Of a DNA stretch of 37,118 nucleotides, positions 1 through 6,039 are shown in pieces. Within the stretch, counting starts at the first letter, position 1, and each line of letters starts with the position of its first letter. This DNA is from a virus, in the IMG/VR virus record IMGVR_UViG_3300020416_000023, positions 1 through 37,118 of that record; one strand, written 5' to 3'. The notes below the pieces were generated by a model that saw only the letters and a program-made list of their open reading frames with translations, had not been told where the DNA came from and ran no database searches. The translations under genes and the position numbers were made by a program.

Positions 1-121
1 TATAACATCTCTCAACTTAATAATGATTTTTTGTATATTTCTGCGTCCTCATCTACACCCATTGGGCTAGTGAGTATTGTTTTTGTCATGCCAGATTTTT
101 TTCTTTTAATCTTTTCTTCTG
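1..121. repeat. Left copy of the contig terminal repeat
   Basis: These 121 bases recur at 36998-37118 with a single mismatch (g at 45, a at 37042). This is what an assembler leaves when a circular or circularly permuted genome is closed. The mismatch is a synonymous Asp codon change in the gene at 12-272, so it looks like strain variation or an assembly ambiguity. It could instead be a physical terminal repeat as in T7, but the repeat ends inside a coding region with no visible processing signal, so closure is more likely. Confidence 0.9.
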
Positions 122-272
122 CTATTTCTTTTGCACTTGTCTCTACTTGTTCACCATCTTCATTAGTCCTGGTAAATTTTTCTTCTATAGAGGACGGTGG
201 AGCTTTTACACTCTTCGGTGGCTCTTTAGCAGCTTGTGGCATAACTATTGTTTTTGGTTTTAAAAATCCCAT
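12..272 (-). CDS. Small head/connector protein, T7 gp7.3-like C-terminal motif
   Basis: This 86-residue charged protein has a Pro/Ala/Lys-rich N-terminal half and a Glu/Lys-rich middle. It ends in KTILTSPMGV, a short acidic linker and KKSLLS. The same arrangement (K-x-L-V-A-T-S-x-x-G-V-L-G-D, linker, TLLG) ends the protein at 36180-36617, so the two are probably related. Short proteins with this tail sit near the portal in many podoviruses, and T7 gp7.3 (tail assembly) has a comparable Lys/Ser-rich C-terminus. The gene lies just downstream of the large terminase gene. Its stop overlaps the TTG start of the next gene (at 37012 in the right-hand copy). The role is inferred from position and motif; no enzymatic domain is visible. 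Confidence 0.65.
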   Translation of the reverse strand: MGFLKPKTIVMPQAAKEPPKSVKAPPSSIEEKFTRTNEDGEQVETSAKEIAEEKIKRKKSGMTKTILTSPMGVDEDAEIYKKSLLS

Positions 273-273
273 T

Positions 274-1557
274 TTAATCTCCTAATGGATTGTAGCGTAG
301 ACCACTAGCTTCTTTTTGCGGTGGTCGTAACTGATTTAAATCTAATTCTTGGTGTGCAACTGCTATGTATCTCCAGCAGTCTGCAAAATGACTAGACCAG
401 TCATGTACAGGCCTAGAAAATGTTTTATCCTTATCTATAAACTTTCTGTGATACCATTTCATGGCATCCAAAAAAGGTTTACATTTTTCTCTATCTACAA
501 AAGTTTTTGATAGCAGCATCTGTCCTGCGTGCAGTCCGTCTTCAATTGGCAGCTTTGGACATATCTTGATAGGACGCATCCCTAACTGGTAAGCGTACTC
601 TTGCCTAGAGTGTCCAGTTGACATCTCTCTGACAGCCACATCATGTGGAAAAATGTAATTCCTAATTAAATAATTACGTTCTTTTATTACTTGAGCATAA
701 TGATCAAGGCCATAATTGCTATTAGAATAACAGTCAATGACGAATAATCCTCTACCAATTGTTTGAGTGAATAAAAGACACGTTTGATCGGAGATGCCCA
801 AGTCGAAATATACGTCCACAGGGAATCCAGCATCATACGGATATAGTCCAATTCTTTTCTCCTTTTCAAGTTTTTCTATGTATTTACCATAAATTGCACC
901 TGATACATTAGCTGTCCAGCTGCACTCAAACTCTTGCATGTACTGATCTTCGGTCATCAGTTTTTTTGCAGAGTCAAGCTCTTCTTTCGGCAAAAGTTTT
1001 GTGTCACTTACCTTAAACAAGCATGTAAACCACTCTTTATTTGCCTTAGCATCCTCATACAGATGATAAAACGCATCCATACCATTAGGCGTACCTATAA
1101 AAATAACTTTGCCCTGACGGTCAGCTATGGCTGGTCTTTGCACCTCACTAAACATTCTGCTGTCCATTTGGGCATATTCATCATTAACAACTAGATCTAG
1201 GCGTAACCCCCTTGCAGCATCTATGTTTTCTGAACCAAACAATGTTATTCTTGAGCCGTTTGGAAAGTCGGCACGCAACTCAGTTTCGTTAAACTTCATG
1301 CCAGGTATCATTCTTGAAAATTCCTTGACATAATCCCAAGCCACTTGCTTTGCCTGGACTCTTGTGGGGCAGAAAAAAGCTCCACGGAAATCTTTATACT
1401 TTGTGATCAAAGCTTCTTTGATCAGATGATTTATCGAAAATATAGTTTTACCACCTCGTCTATGCATCACGCAGACGGCAAATCTGTATTTTTGCAAGGC
1501 ATCATGCAACAACTTTTGTTGTGGTCTAGGACTATAAGGTATTTTTATAACTTCCAT
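274..1557 (-). CDS. terL: Terminase large subunit (DNA packaging motor)
   Basis: This is the 427-residue packaging ATPase and headful/cleavage nuclease that docks on the portal. The N-terminal ATPase has a Walker A-like HRRGGKT at residues 32-38, a Walker B segment LDLVVNDE ending at D126/E127, and a GTPNG coupling motif at 155-159. The C-terminal RNase H-like nuclease has candidate metal-binding acids at D252 in VYFDLGISD, at H305/D306, and at D393 in FADCW. Length is slightly short but complete for podovirus enzymes. The ATG overlaps by one base the stop of the 58-residue gene upstream, and the small terminase gene lies further upstream, so the three form a packaging operon. Confidence 0.95.
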   Translation of the reverse strand: MEVIKIPYSPRPQQKLLHDALQKYRFAVCVMHRRGGKTIFSINHLIKEALITKYKDFRGAFFCPTRVQAKQVAWDYVKEFSRMIPGMKFNETELRADFPNGSRITLFGSENIDAARGLRLDLVVNDEYAQMDSRMFSEVQRPAIADRQGKVIFIGTPNGMDAFYHLYEDAKANKEWFTCLFKVSDTKLLPKEELDSAKKLMTEDQYMQEFECSWTANVSGAIYGKYIEKLEKEKRIGLYPYDAGFPVDVYFDLGISDQTCLLFTQTIGRGLFVIDCYSNSNYGLDHYAQVIKERNYLIRNYIFPHDVAVREMSTGHSRQEYAYQLGMRPIKICPKLPIEDGLHAGQMLLSKTFVDREKCKPFLDAMKWYHRKFIDKDKTFSRPVHDWSSHFADCWRYIAVAHQELDLNQLRPPQKEASGLRYNPLGD

Positions 1558-1733
1558 TAATGTATCGTAGCATCAAACGGCACACTGGTTTTGTGCAGGT
1601 CGAGTAAAGTAATAATAAAATCACAAGCTTCTTTAGCGTCTTCAGTATCATCAAAAGTGCCGATTTCAACAATCACCTTTTTCTGGATCTCGTCAAAATA
1701 GACCGCTGCTTTTACATCTGGTTTGTCTGTCAT
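1557..1733 (-). CDS. Small acidic protein between terminase subunits
   Basis: This 58-residue acidic protein begins MTDKPDVKAAVYFDEIQKK, continues with a beta-like stretch and ends in a helix rich in Asp and Leu. I do not recognise the family. It is supported as a gene by its tight packing: its TAA shares one base with the terL ATG (TAATG), and it fills an otherwise empty slot between terminase genes on the same strand. It lacks transmembrane segments, Cys pairs and DNA-binding motifs. Its position suggests an accessory packaging or head protein, but this is only inference. Confidence 0.6.
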   Translation of the reverse strand: MTDKPDVKAAVYFDEIQKKVIVEIGTFDDTEDAKEACDFIITLLDLHKTSVPFDATIH

Positions 1734-1866
1734 TGTCCGTTCTCAAGTCCTGTATATATATATAACAAAAGGTCAGCCCATTTTGGGTGGGGTCGAGCCA
1801 AAAAAAATCCAAAAAAAACAGGCAAAAAATGCCGTGTTTAGGTATAGATCCCACACACACACAAGG
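1734..1866. other. Low-complexity spacer between terS and the 58-residue gene
   Basis: This 133-base non-coding gap is notable in a genome otherwise packed tight. It contains a (TA)n run near 1753-1764, small hairpins CCCA-TTT-TGGG (1777-1787) and GGCA-AAAAA-TGCC (1821-1833), two A-runs, and a (CA)n run at 1852-1863 next to the terS stop. On the minus strand the TA run could serve as a -10 region for the 58-residue gene and terL, but I find no convincing -35. It may also be a packaging-site candidate, since pac/cos often lie near terS. Neither role is proven. Confidence 0.4.
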
Positions 1867-2334
1867 CTATGCCTCAAAAACTGCGTCTTTTTTCTCGGCT
1901 GGGTTGTCAAGTTTTTCCTGAACTCCATTTGCGTGTGCGAGAGCCTGCGTTTCGTGTGAAGAGCTGGGAATATCTGACTCCCACATAACTTTGATTGTGC
2001 TTTCTCCTGTCTGTTTTACCTCTGACTTGTCACCATAAACACTAATTAACTTACTAGCCAACCATCTGTAGTGGTGCATCTGCTCACGCAAGAACCCAAG
2101 CTGATTTGGTGGTATATCTTTTTGCTCTAATAGTTCTAAGCATCTATCCAACCAGGTTGCAGCTCCTGTCTTTCTTGCATCTTGTAAGTCTGCTGCAAAT
2201 TCTTTGTTTTCTCTAGCCCACTTATAAATGGTTGTCAGTCCTGGCATGTCCTTCTGTTTGGCAATCTTGGTCAGTGGTGTTCCCAACTGTAGCTGCTCCA
2301 GGATCTTGTCCGAGTATTTTTCTAAGTTCATCAT
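1867..2334 (-). CDS. terS: Terminase small subunit
   Basis: This 155-residue protein recognises phage DNA and recruits the large subunit to start packaging. The N-terminal 60 residues form the expected helix-turn-helix: YSDKILEQLQLGTPLTKIA is followed by MPGLTTIYKWARENKEF. A helical oligomerisation region comes next (AATWLDRCLELLEQK, then HHYRWLASKL), and the C-terminal tail is polar and disordered. This layout matches the family of small terminases that begin with a YS-x-x-I helix, as in Sf6-like phages. The first 113 bases overlap the upstream HGG-motif gene in another frame. The start is fixed by the HTH, which needs the residues encoded in the overlap. Confidence 0.85.
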   Translation of the reverse strand: MMNLEKYSDKILEQLQLGTPLTKIAKQKDMPGLTTIYKWARENKEFAADLQDARKTGAATWLDRCLELLEQKDIPPNQLGFLREQMHHYRWLASKLISVYGDKSEVKQTGESTIKVMWESDIPSSSHETQALAHANGVQEKLDNPAEKKDAVFEA

Positions 2335-2539
2335 CTGTTTTATGTTTCATTGATATTAAGTTTTTAAGTGATCTTAATTTGCCTTCAATAGTTCTTGCCC
2401 CTGTACTCATGCCCCCATGGTTTTTGCACCTGTAATATCCTGACTTCATCAAATAGCCTTTGGCTCTACATTGTACAGTGTAATTACTTGCTCTTGTCAT
2501 GCTCTGACAAAAAACTTTTTTACTTGGTCTTCCTGGCAT
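2222..2539 (-). CDS. HGG-motif small phage protein, first gene of the late unit
   Basis: This 105-residue basic protein has two Cys (CQSMTRASNYTVQCRAKG), then YRCKNHGGMSTGARTIEGK. The C-x(n)-C-x(n)-C-x2-HGG-x-STG pattern is common in short phage proteins encoded next to terminases, and the Cys/His residues could bind zinc. A helix follows, then a polar tail encoded within the overlap with terS. Biochemical function is unknown. Its place at the head of the leftward unit, right after a promoter-like region, suggests a regulatory or packaging accessory role. The final 35 or so residues have no obvious structure and may exist only because the frame stays open. Confidence 0.65.
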   Translation of the reverse strand: MPGRPSKKVFCQSMTRASNYTVQCRAKGYLMKSGYYRCKNHGGMSTGARTIEGKLRSLKNLISMKHKTDDELRKILGQDPGAATVGNTTDQDCQTEGHARTDNHL

Positions 2540-2565
2540 GTGTGGGATTGCAGATTGATTTGCTG

Positions 2566-2598
2566 ATTATATCTTATTTGTTAACTTATTTGGGTCAA
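2566..2598 (-). promoter_or_regulatory. Candidate promoter of the leftward terminase/late unit
   Basis: Reading the minus strand, TTGACC (2598-2593) is followed after 16 bases by TAAGAT (2576-2571). A perfect TATAAT (2571-2566) lies immediately downstream but is 21 bases from the same -35. Either hexamer would start transcription within about 30 bases of the ATG at 2539. This is the only sigma70-like candidate I find ahead of the late genes. It faces the rightward promoter at 2643, so the two diverge. The evidence is consensus matching by eye only. Confidence 0.4.
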
Positions 2599-2642
2599 AA
2601 TGTACAATAATAATTTTTTTTAAAAAAAGTTTGTGTGTGGGG

Positions 2643-2671
2643 TTGACAGTGACAAATAATGTCACTATCAT
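2643..2671 (+). promoter_or_regulatory. Rightward promoter with a repressor operator in its spacer
   Basis: A perfect TTGACA (2643-2648) is separated by 17 bases from TATCAT (2666-2671). A perfect inverted repeat, AGTGACA-AATAA-TGTCACT, occupies 2648-2666, exactly between and touching both hexamers. A dimer bound here would block polymerase. The same operator type, with the same 5-base spacing, lies in the integrase-operon promoter (10698-10716). The predicted transcription start is two or three bases before the ATG at 2681, so the first message would be leaderless. Confidence 0.8.
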
Positions 2672-2680
2672 CATAATTGT

Positions 2681-2974
2681 ATGCAAAACAATTTTCCATT
2701 TCACACTACAAACCGTGACGGTGTCAAAGTTTTTGCTGTCAATTCACGCAAAACTCACAGCTTTCATTTGACAGTTGTGCAAAGACCAAACTCTAACAAG
2801 TATGTAGTTATTGAATTAGATTATTGTGGTCGCATCTATCACAAGCTGCCAGGCAAGTTTAGCCCAGACGTTGGCTGTCCAAAAGTCAGGCGTACATCAT
2901 ACACTGATTTTGACCTTGCTCTGCAGCATTTCAATCAATCACAGGAGGTACTCAATGCTACTAGACTTATCTGA
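2681..2974 (+). CDS. Unknown 97-residue protein, first gene of the small rightward operon
   Basis: I do not recognise this family. The protein is basic, with beta-rich sequence (KVFAVNSRKTHSFHLTVVQ, then KYVVIELDYCGRIYHKLPG) and a short C-terminal helix. It has no membrane segment or nuclease motif. There is no Shine-Dalgarno sequence, and the predicted -10 ends nine bases before the ATG, so it may be translated from a leaderless transcript. Its C-terminus overlaps the ribosome-binding site and first codons of the 29-residue gene at 2955. Tight repression through the operator upstream suggests it is made only at a defined stage, for example on prophage induction. Confidence 0.65.
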   Translation: MQNNFPFHTTNRDGVKVFAVNSRKTHSFHLTVVQRPNSNKYVVIELDYCGRIYHKLPGKFSPDVGCPKVRRTSYTDFDLALQHFNQSQEVLNATRLI

Positions 2975-3044
2975 CAGAAATTATTTTCTGTTTGTTGCCT
3001 TTGGCGGCATCCTTGCAATTTTATTGGAGGTAAATGTAATATGA
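2955..3044 (+). CDS. 29-residue single-span membrane microprotein
   Basis: This short reading frame encodes MLLDLSDRNYF, then a hydrophobic stretch (LFVAFGGILAILLEV) long enough for one membrane span. It is preceded by a full AGGAGG Shine-Dalgarno sequence (2943-2948, six bases before the ATG). Its TGA overlaps the next ATG as ATGA (3041-3044), the usual sign of translational coupling. The strong ribosome-binding site is the best evidence that it is real, since it serves no other start codon. Function is unknown; it could act on the host membrane. Confidence 0.6.
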   Translation: MLLDLSDRNYFLFVAFGGILAILLEVNVI

Positions 3045-3388
3045 AATTACTCACTAAATCACTAGAGAAAAAACTAAGAGCAAATAATGCTGCCCAAGTT
3101 AAGGCAGCCAGTGACGGTAAAGAAATTGACCACAAGGCCGTAGTCAAGTTCTTTACTCCAGACGGCAATGGCAGATGGTATCTGTCAGAGCTGGATCATA
3201 ATGGTCTTGCTTTTGGTGTTTGTGACGTTGGCTTAGGTTTTCCTGAGTACGGTTATGTGACACTCAAAGAGTTGCAAGACTTGAGAGGTGTTTTAGGGTT
3301 GCCAATAGAGAGAGATCTTTATTTTGACGCTAACAAACACACACTAAAAGAATGTTTAAACAGAGCAAAAGGAGGTAACTACCTATGA
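3041..3388 (+). CDS. DUF2958 family protein
   Basis: This 115-residue protein matches the pattern I know for DUF2958: an opening KLLTKSLEKKLRAN, a central VVKFFTPDGNGRWYLSELD, a GLGFPEYGYVTLKEL segment and the near-invariant GLPIERDLYFD near the end. DUF2958 proteins occur on plasmids and phages, often near DNA-processing genes, and have no established biochemical role. The start is fixed by the ATGA overlap with the microprotein upstream, and its stop overlaps the next start in the same way (ATGA at 3385-3388). It contains no membrane segment or obvious catalytic motif. Confidence 0.85.
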   Translation: MKLLTKSLEKKLRANNAAQVKAASDGKEIDHKAVVKFFTPDGNGRWYLSELDHNGLAFGVCDVGLGFPEYGYVTLKELQDLRGVLGLPIERDLYFDANKHTLKECLNRAKGGNYL

Positions 3389-3816
3389 AAATTATCAAAA
3401 GAGAAAACAGTCAACAAGGCATGAATGCCTATGTTCAATTTGAGGGTAATCATGTTCATTACAAAATCAGATTATCCTGGCATAAGGGTCATGGCTGGTT
3501 TATGTCGGCCTATGACTGTGCATTTAGGAAAAATTTTGATTACACTGTAACAACTTATCAAAATATGATGAACTCAATACCAAGTTATATGCTCAAAAAA
3601 GCTGGTGACGGTGAGAGGTTCAGTAAGAAAAAACTTGCACACCTTGCTAGTGTTTATTTAGACACTGAGAACAAAACATTTCAATGGATTGTTGAAAAAG
3701 CTAAATTCAACTATGAGTGCGGTGACGGTATTTTCAAATATGATGAAAATGATGGTCTAACATTTCCAGAGTATAAAATTGATTACGCTTCACTAAGAGA
3801 GCAGAAAGGAGGCTAA
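3385..3816 (+). CDS. Unknown 143-residue protein, last gene of the small rightward operon
   Basis: I do not recognise this family. It is rich in aromatic and charged residues (HYKIRLSWHKGHGWFMSAYD, WIVEKAKFNYECGDGIF), predicted soluble, with alternating strand and helix character. It is translationally coupled to the DUF2958 gene through a 4-base overlap and ends 12 bases before a strong hairpin terminator, so the operon from 2681 to here forms a self-contained cassette under one operator. The cassette layout (repressed promoter, small unknown proteins, a membrane microprotein, own terminator) resembles a lysogenic-conversion or takeover module. That reading is inference. Confidence 0.65.
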   Translation: MKIIKRENSQQGMNAYVQFEGNHVHYKIRLSWHKGHGWFMSAYDCAFRKNFDYTVTTYQNMMNSIPSYMLKKAGDGERFSKKKLAHLASVYLDTENKTFQWIVEKAKFNYECGDGIFKYDENDGLTFPEYKIDYASLREQKGG

Positions 3817-3828
3817 ATAATTAACTAG

Positions 3829-3864
3829 AGCTGCCAGGGCTGTCACAGTCTTGGCAGCTTTTTT
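3829..3864 (+). terminator. Rho-independent terminator between converging operons
   Basis: AGCTGCCA (3829-3836) pairs perfectly with TGGCAGCT (3852-3859), and a run of T follows (3859-3864). It ends the rightward operon at 2681-3816. The leftward gene at 3843-4265 has its stop codon inside the hairpin loop side, so the same stem may also stop the leftward early operon, although that strand lacks a comparable T-run. Confidence 0.85.
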
Positions 3865-4265
3865 ATAAGCTCATCACTAATCAATATTCTCATTCTTAGC
3901 AATCTTATAATCTCCATATATCGTTTCTTTGCAGTGTGTCTGCTGCATTTTAAAATATGAGATCCAATGTAGTGCCATGGTATTTTGATTGACCTTGCCC
4001 AAACAAGCTTACGTTCTTTTACATCCAGCATAGGATTTAGATAGAACAATACAAATTCAAAGATGGCTATTTCATTTGCTGTTGCAGTCAGTCTTGGCTT
4101 TGCTTTTTTCCATGCAGCATGCTCAGTTTTTTCATTAACAACTTCAAACCGCATGGAGGACATCCCATTTTTTATGGCTGCAGGCAACTTTTTCTCTACT
4201 TCGTGAGCTGTTTCGAACATTTCTATAATTTGAACAGAGGTTACAGTCACAATTTTATATCCCAA
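3843..4265 (-). CDS. DUF6362-like HTH protein, last gene of the leftward early operon
   Basis: This 140-residue basic protein has the order I associate with DUF6362: an N-terminal 'I-x-E-M-F-E-x-A' helix ending in KKLP, a segment ending in AKPRLTATANEIAIFE, then VKERKLVWARS, WHYIGSHI and a recognition-helix-like CSRHTAKKRYMEIIRLL. The last part looks like a sigma-region-4-type helix-turn-helix, so a DNA-binding or transcription role is likely. It overlaps its upstream neighbour by 19 bases, and its stop falls inside the convergent terminator. It could regulate late genes, but nothing in the sequence shows its target. The family assignment is from memory and moderate. Confidence 0.6.
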   Translation of the reverse strand: MGYKIVTVTSVQIIEMFETAHEVEKKLPAAIKNGMSSMRFEVVNEKTEHAAWKKAKPRLTATANEIAIFEFVLFYLNPMLDVKERKLVWARSIKIPWHYIGSHILKCSRHTAKKRYMEIIRLLRMRILISDELIKKLPRL

Positions 4266-4798
4266 GGTAGCTTGACTTTACCTGCCATGTAGAGTTTCCA
4301 AAACTTTTCACGGTCATACTTGTCCATGGACTCTAGAAACTTAATTTTTTTATCGTGCTGGGCTTTAGTTGTTTTTGCAGGTGTGTTCGGTTCATTGACT
4401 TTCATTTTATACCCCCTGCTAATAGACTTTGCTAGCTTTGCCATGTCTGGCAACTTCTTAGTATTCTTAGTAGTATATTTAGTATTAGTACTATTTAGAC
4501 TATGTACTCTATTAATATGTGACGCTGGTGGCAACTCGTTGAGCATGTTCTCCCTTACATGATACAAACAGCTAGAGCGTAATCTTTTCCTGGTGATCCA
4601 CTCACACCGCTCCAGTTCATCCAGGCATCTTATAACAGTTCTCTTTGACCACTTGAGCTGCTTAGCAAAGGTATTTTGTCTGACATAGCAACGGCCATAT
4701 TTTGCATCATACTCACAAATAAATAGATATAATATCTTGGCCTTGGGGCTGGTATCAGATCTTAAAAAGTCTGCCCATTTTGCTTCGTTTTGAATCAT
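4247..4798 (-). CDS. Winged-helix DNA-binding protein (replication-initiator or regulator type)
   Basis: Residues 15-85 form a winged-helix domain: SPKAKILYLFICEYD, then VRQNTFAKQLKWSKRTVIRCLDELE (helix-turn-helix) and a wing WITRKRLRSSCLYHV. This is the HTH_36 style found at the N-terminus of phage replisome organisers and plasmid initiators. The remainder is a polar, Lys/Thr-rich linker and a C-terminal helix (YDREKFWKLYMAGK). No primase or helicase gene is present in the genome, so this is the best candidate for recruiting host replication enzymes to a phage origin. An alternative is a transcription regulator. The ATG shares one base with the stop of the 57-residue gene upstream. Confidence 0.65.
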   Translation of the reverse strand: MIQNEAKWADFLRSDTSPKAKILYLFICEYDAKYGRCYVRQNTFAKQLKWSKRTVIRCLDELERCEWITRKRLRSSCLYHVRENMLNELPPASHINRVHSLNSTNTKYTTKNTKKLPDMAKLAKSISRGYKMKVNEPNTPAKTTKAQHDKKIKFLESMDKYDREKFWKLYMAGKVKLPWDIKL

Positions 4799-4971
4799 TA
4801 ATCAGCAAGTCCTGGCAGACCAAGGTGCTGCAATATCGTAAACATACCATGTTTTACATATTCAACCTCAGCTGCACACCAGTTCGAGTCCAGGTGATTC
4901 ATGTAGACCAAAAAATTTGCAGACACCATGACCAGAATGAGGAGCAGCAATACAACAATTAATTTATTCAT
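4798..4971 (-). CDS. 57-residue exported or membrane-anchored protein
   Basis: The reading frame begins MNKLIVVLLLLILVMVSANF, a positively charged start followed by an uncleaved anchor or signal peptide, and continues with a short polar periplasmic-type part containing one Cys. It is flanked on both sides by overlaps: its ATG overlaps the upstream TGA as ATGA, and its TAA overlaps the downstream ATG as TAATG. This double coupling makes it a convincing gene despite its size. Function is unknown. Candidates are a superinfection-exclusion or envelope-modifying peptide, since it lies in the early operon rather than with the lysis genes. Confidence 0.65.
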   Translation of the reverse strand: MNKLIVVLLLLILVMVSANFLVYMNHLDSNWCAAEVEYVKHGMFTILQHLGLPGLAD

Positions 4972-5462
4972 AATAGATCCCTTGCTGGACTCAGTGCGTC
5001 TATAGGCACTTTATAAAACCACGGTCTTGTTCCTGATTGAGCTTTGTACTTGTCCTGCTTTGCTTCTGATCCGTGTATATATCCTGCTAGCTCGTAACGT
5101 GTGTGGCTGTGGCAAATAACCAGCATGTATTTTTGCAGGTCATTAAACTCAGGTCTGATTATTAAATAATTTTCATTCTTTGCTGGGTCTTGGCTGTAAT
5201 GCATTTGGCATTTAATTTCTAGTTCGTGCAGGTCTGCGTCCTTGAATGTATTCACACTAAAATTCCAATATCTGTTTAGTGCCTTAGCTGCTGCGATCTC
5301 TGAGGCCGCTGATATAACAGACCATCCAGCATCAAACACAGGTTTAGTTGACATTTCTGAGCCATATCGATCTTTGTGATCTTTTGCCAGGCTCATTGAT
5401 TTTCTTAGCATGCCGATTACGGCTGCTGCAAAATACTCAAACCAGGTGATTTTAATTTTCAT
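4968..5462 (-). CDS. Putative PD-(D/E)XK nuclease, early operon
   Basis: This 164-residue protein shows a nuclease-like core: an early helix SEIAAAKALN with E55, then DADLHELEIKCQ giving D77 and E82-x-K84, spaced as in restriction-endonuclease-fold enzymes. The C-terminal half (RPEFNDLQKYMLVICHSH, then a Gly-Tyr motif) fits phage members that act as resolvases or repair nucleases. The start at 5462 is preferred over the ATG at 5474 because GAGG lies six bases upstream. Its stop overlaps the 57-residue gene. Possible roles are junction resolution or host DNA degradation; the motif reading is by eye and substrate is unknown. Confidence 0.6.
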   Translation of the reverse strand: MKIKITWFEYFAAAVIGMLRKSMSLAKDHKDRYGSEMSTKPVFDAGWSVISAASEIAAAKALNRYWNFSVNTFKDADLHELEIKCQMHYSQDPAKNENYLIIRPEFNDLQKYMLVICHSHTRYELAGYIHGSEAKQDKYKAQSGTRPWFYKVPIDALSPARDLL

Positions 5463-5730
5463 TTGATACCTCAAATAGATTTGTTATTTTTGCACACCAA
5501 TCTTTTGGGATTGTAATAGCCCTGCCTGTAATACCGTCACTACAGAAATCAGAGGCCAATACAATATGCTTGCTTGTTTCCTTAACTAACCAGCCAAGAC
5601 TGGTAACAGGTTCAGTCTTTGAATTCTGAATTTTTTTTAAAGAGTGCCATCCAGTTTCGAAGTCCACTGCGTCCTGCCATTTGACGCAAACCATTTTATA
5701 TTTATCTAGATTAAATTTTTTCTGGGACAT
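5452..5730 (-). CDS. Small conserved phage protein of unknown function
   Basis: This 92-residue protein reads KMVCVKWQDAVDFETGWHSL, then TSLGWLVKETSKHIVLASDF and IPKDWCAKITNLFE. The order 'V-x-W-x-D ... GW ... S-x-GWLV ... I-V-x-A ... IPK-x-W' recurs in short early genes of many phages, but I know no function for it. It overlaps the upstream HTH gene by 20 bases and the downstream nuclease by 11. It is a soluble protein with beta-barrel-like alternation and no catalytic motif. Confidence 0.65.
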   Translation of the reverse strand: MSQKKFNLDKYKMVCVKWQDAVDFETGWHSLKKIQNSKTEPVTSLGWLVKETSKHIVLASDFCSDGITGRAITIPKDWCAKITNLFEVSNEN

Positions 5731-5932
5731 GACGTTTCTCCCATGCTTTTAGAAAGTCATCTGCCGTCACAGCACCGTTAGTAATTTTAATTATTTTAAT
5801 CAGTTCAGGTGGCTTGGGAAAGATTTCTGCTGAAGCCCACCTAAAGACATTTCGAGGACTAATACCACCCAGCTCCCTTGCAATTGTTTTTTTAGATTTG
5901 CCAGTTAAGTCACACCACTCATTTAAATTCAT
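5711..5932 (-). CDS. Cro/CI-like HTH repressor
   Basis: This 73-residue protein is almost entirely a helix-turn-helix: NEWCDLTGKSKKTIARELG, then a recognition helix region SPRNVFRWASAE, and the Cro-type ending PPELIKIIKITNGAVTADDF. The last segment, a helix followed by T-x-G-x-V-T-x-D-D, is characteristic of small Cro/CI-like regulators. It heads the leftward early operon opposite the rightward recombination operon, the position of a genetic switch. Its own promoter carries a GTAAAA-CTA-TTTTAC palindrome in the spacer, and its predicted transcript has only a few leader bases with no Shine-Dalgarno sequence. Autoregulation is therefore likely. Confidence 0.8.
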   Translation of the reverse strand: MNLNEWCDLTGKSKKTIARELGGISPRNVFRWASAEIFPKPPELIKIIKITNGAVTADDFLKAWEKRHVPEKI

Positions 5933-5944
5933 AATGGTGACAAT

Positions 5945-5973
5945 AAATTAGTAAAACTATTTTACCAACTCAA
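5945..5973 (-). promoter_or_regulatory. Promoter of the HTH repressor with palindromic operator in the spacer
   Basis: On the minus strand TTGAGT (5973-5968) and TAATTT (5950-5945) are 17 bases apart. The spacer contains the inverted repeat GTAAAA-CTA-TTTTAC (5951-5965), so any bound repressor would occlude both hexamers. The predicted start of transcription is about six bases before the ATG at 5932. The palindrome differs from the TGACA-type operator at 2648 and 10698, which suggests a second DNA-binding protein. Confidence 0.7.
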
Positions 5974-6039
5974 ACAAATGGCACACAAAATACGCAAGTT
6001 TATAAAACTGCTGCAGGTGTCTTTTGTTGTCATTTTAAT

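Noticed and set aside
1821-1863. CRISPR-like or VNTR repeat array
   Set aside because: Only short A-runs and a (CA)n run are present; there are no regularly spaced repeats with unique spacers anywhere in the window.
2826-3044. 72-codon frame starting at 2826
   Set aside because: Its first part overlaps the 97-residue gene in another frame. Only the end, from the ATG at 2955 behind a full AGGAGG, is supported and is annotated as a 29-residue gene.
4780-4962. 60-codon plus-strand frame
   Set aside because: It is antisense to the coupled 57-residue membrane protein gene and has no supporting signals.
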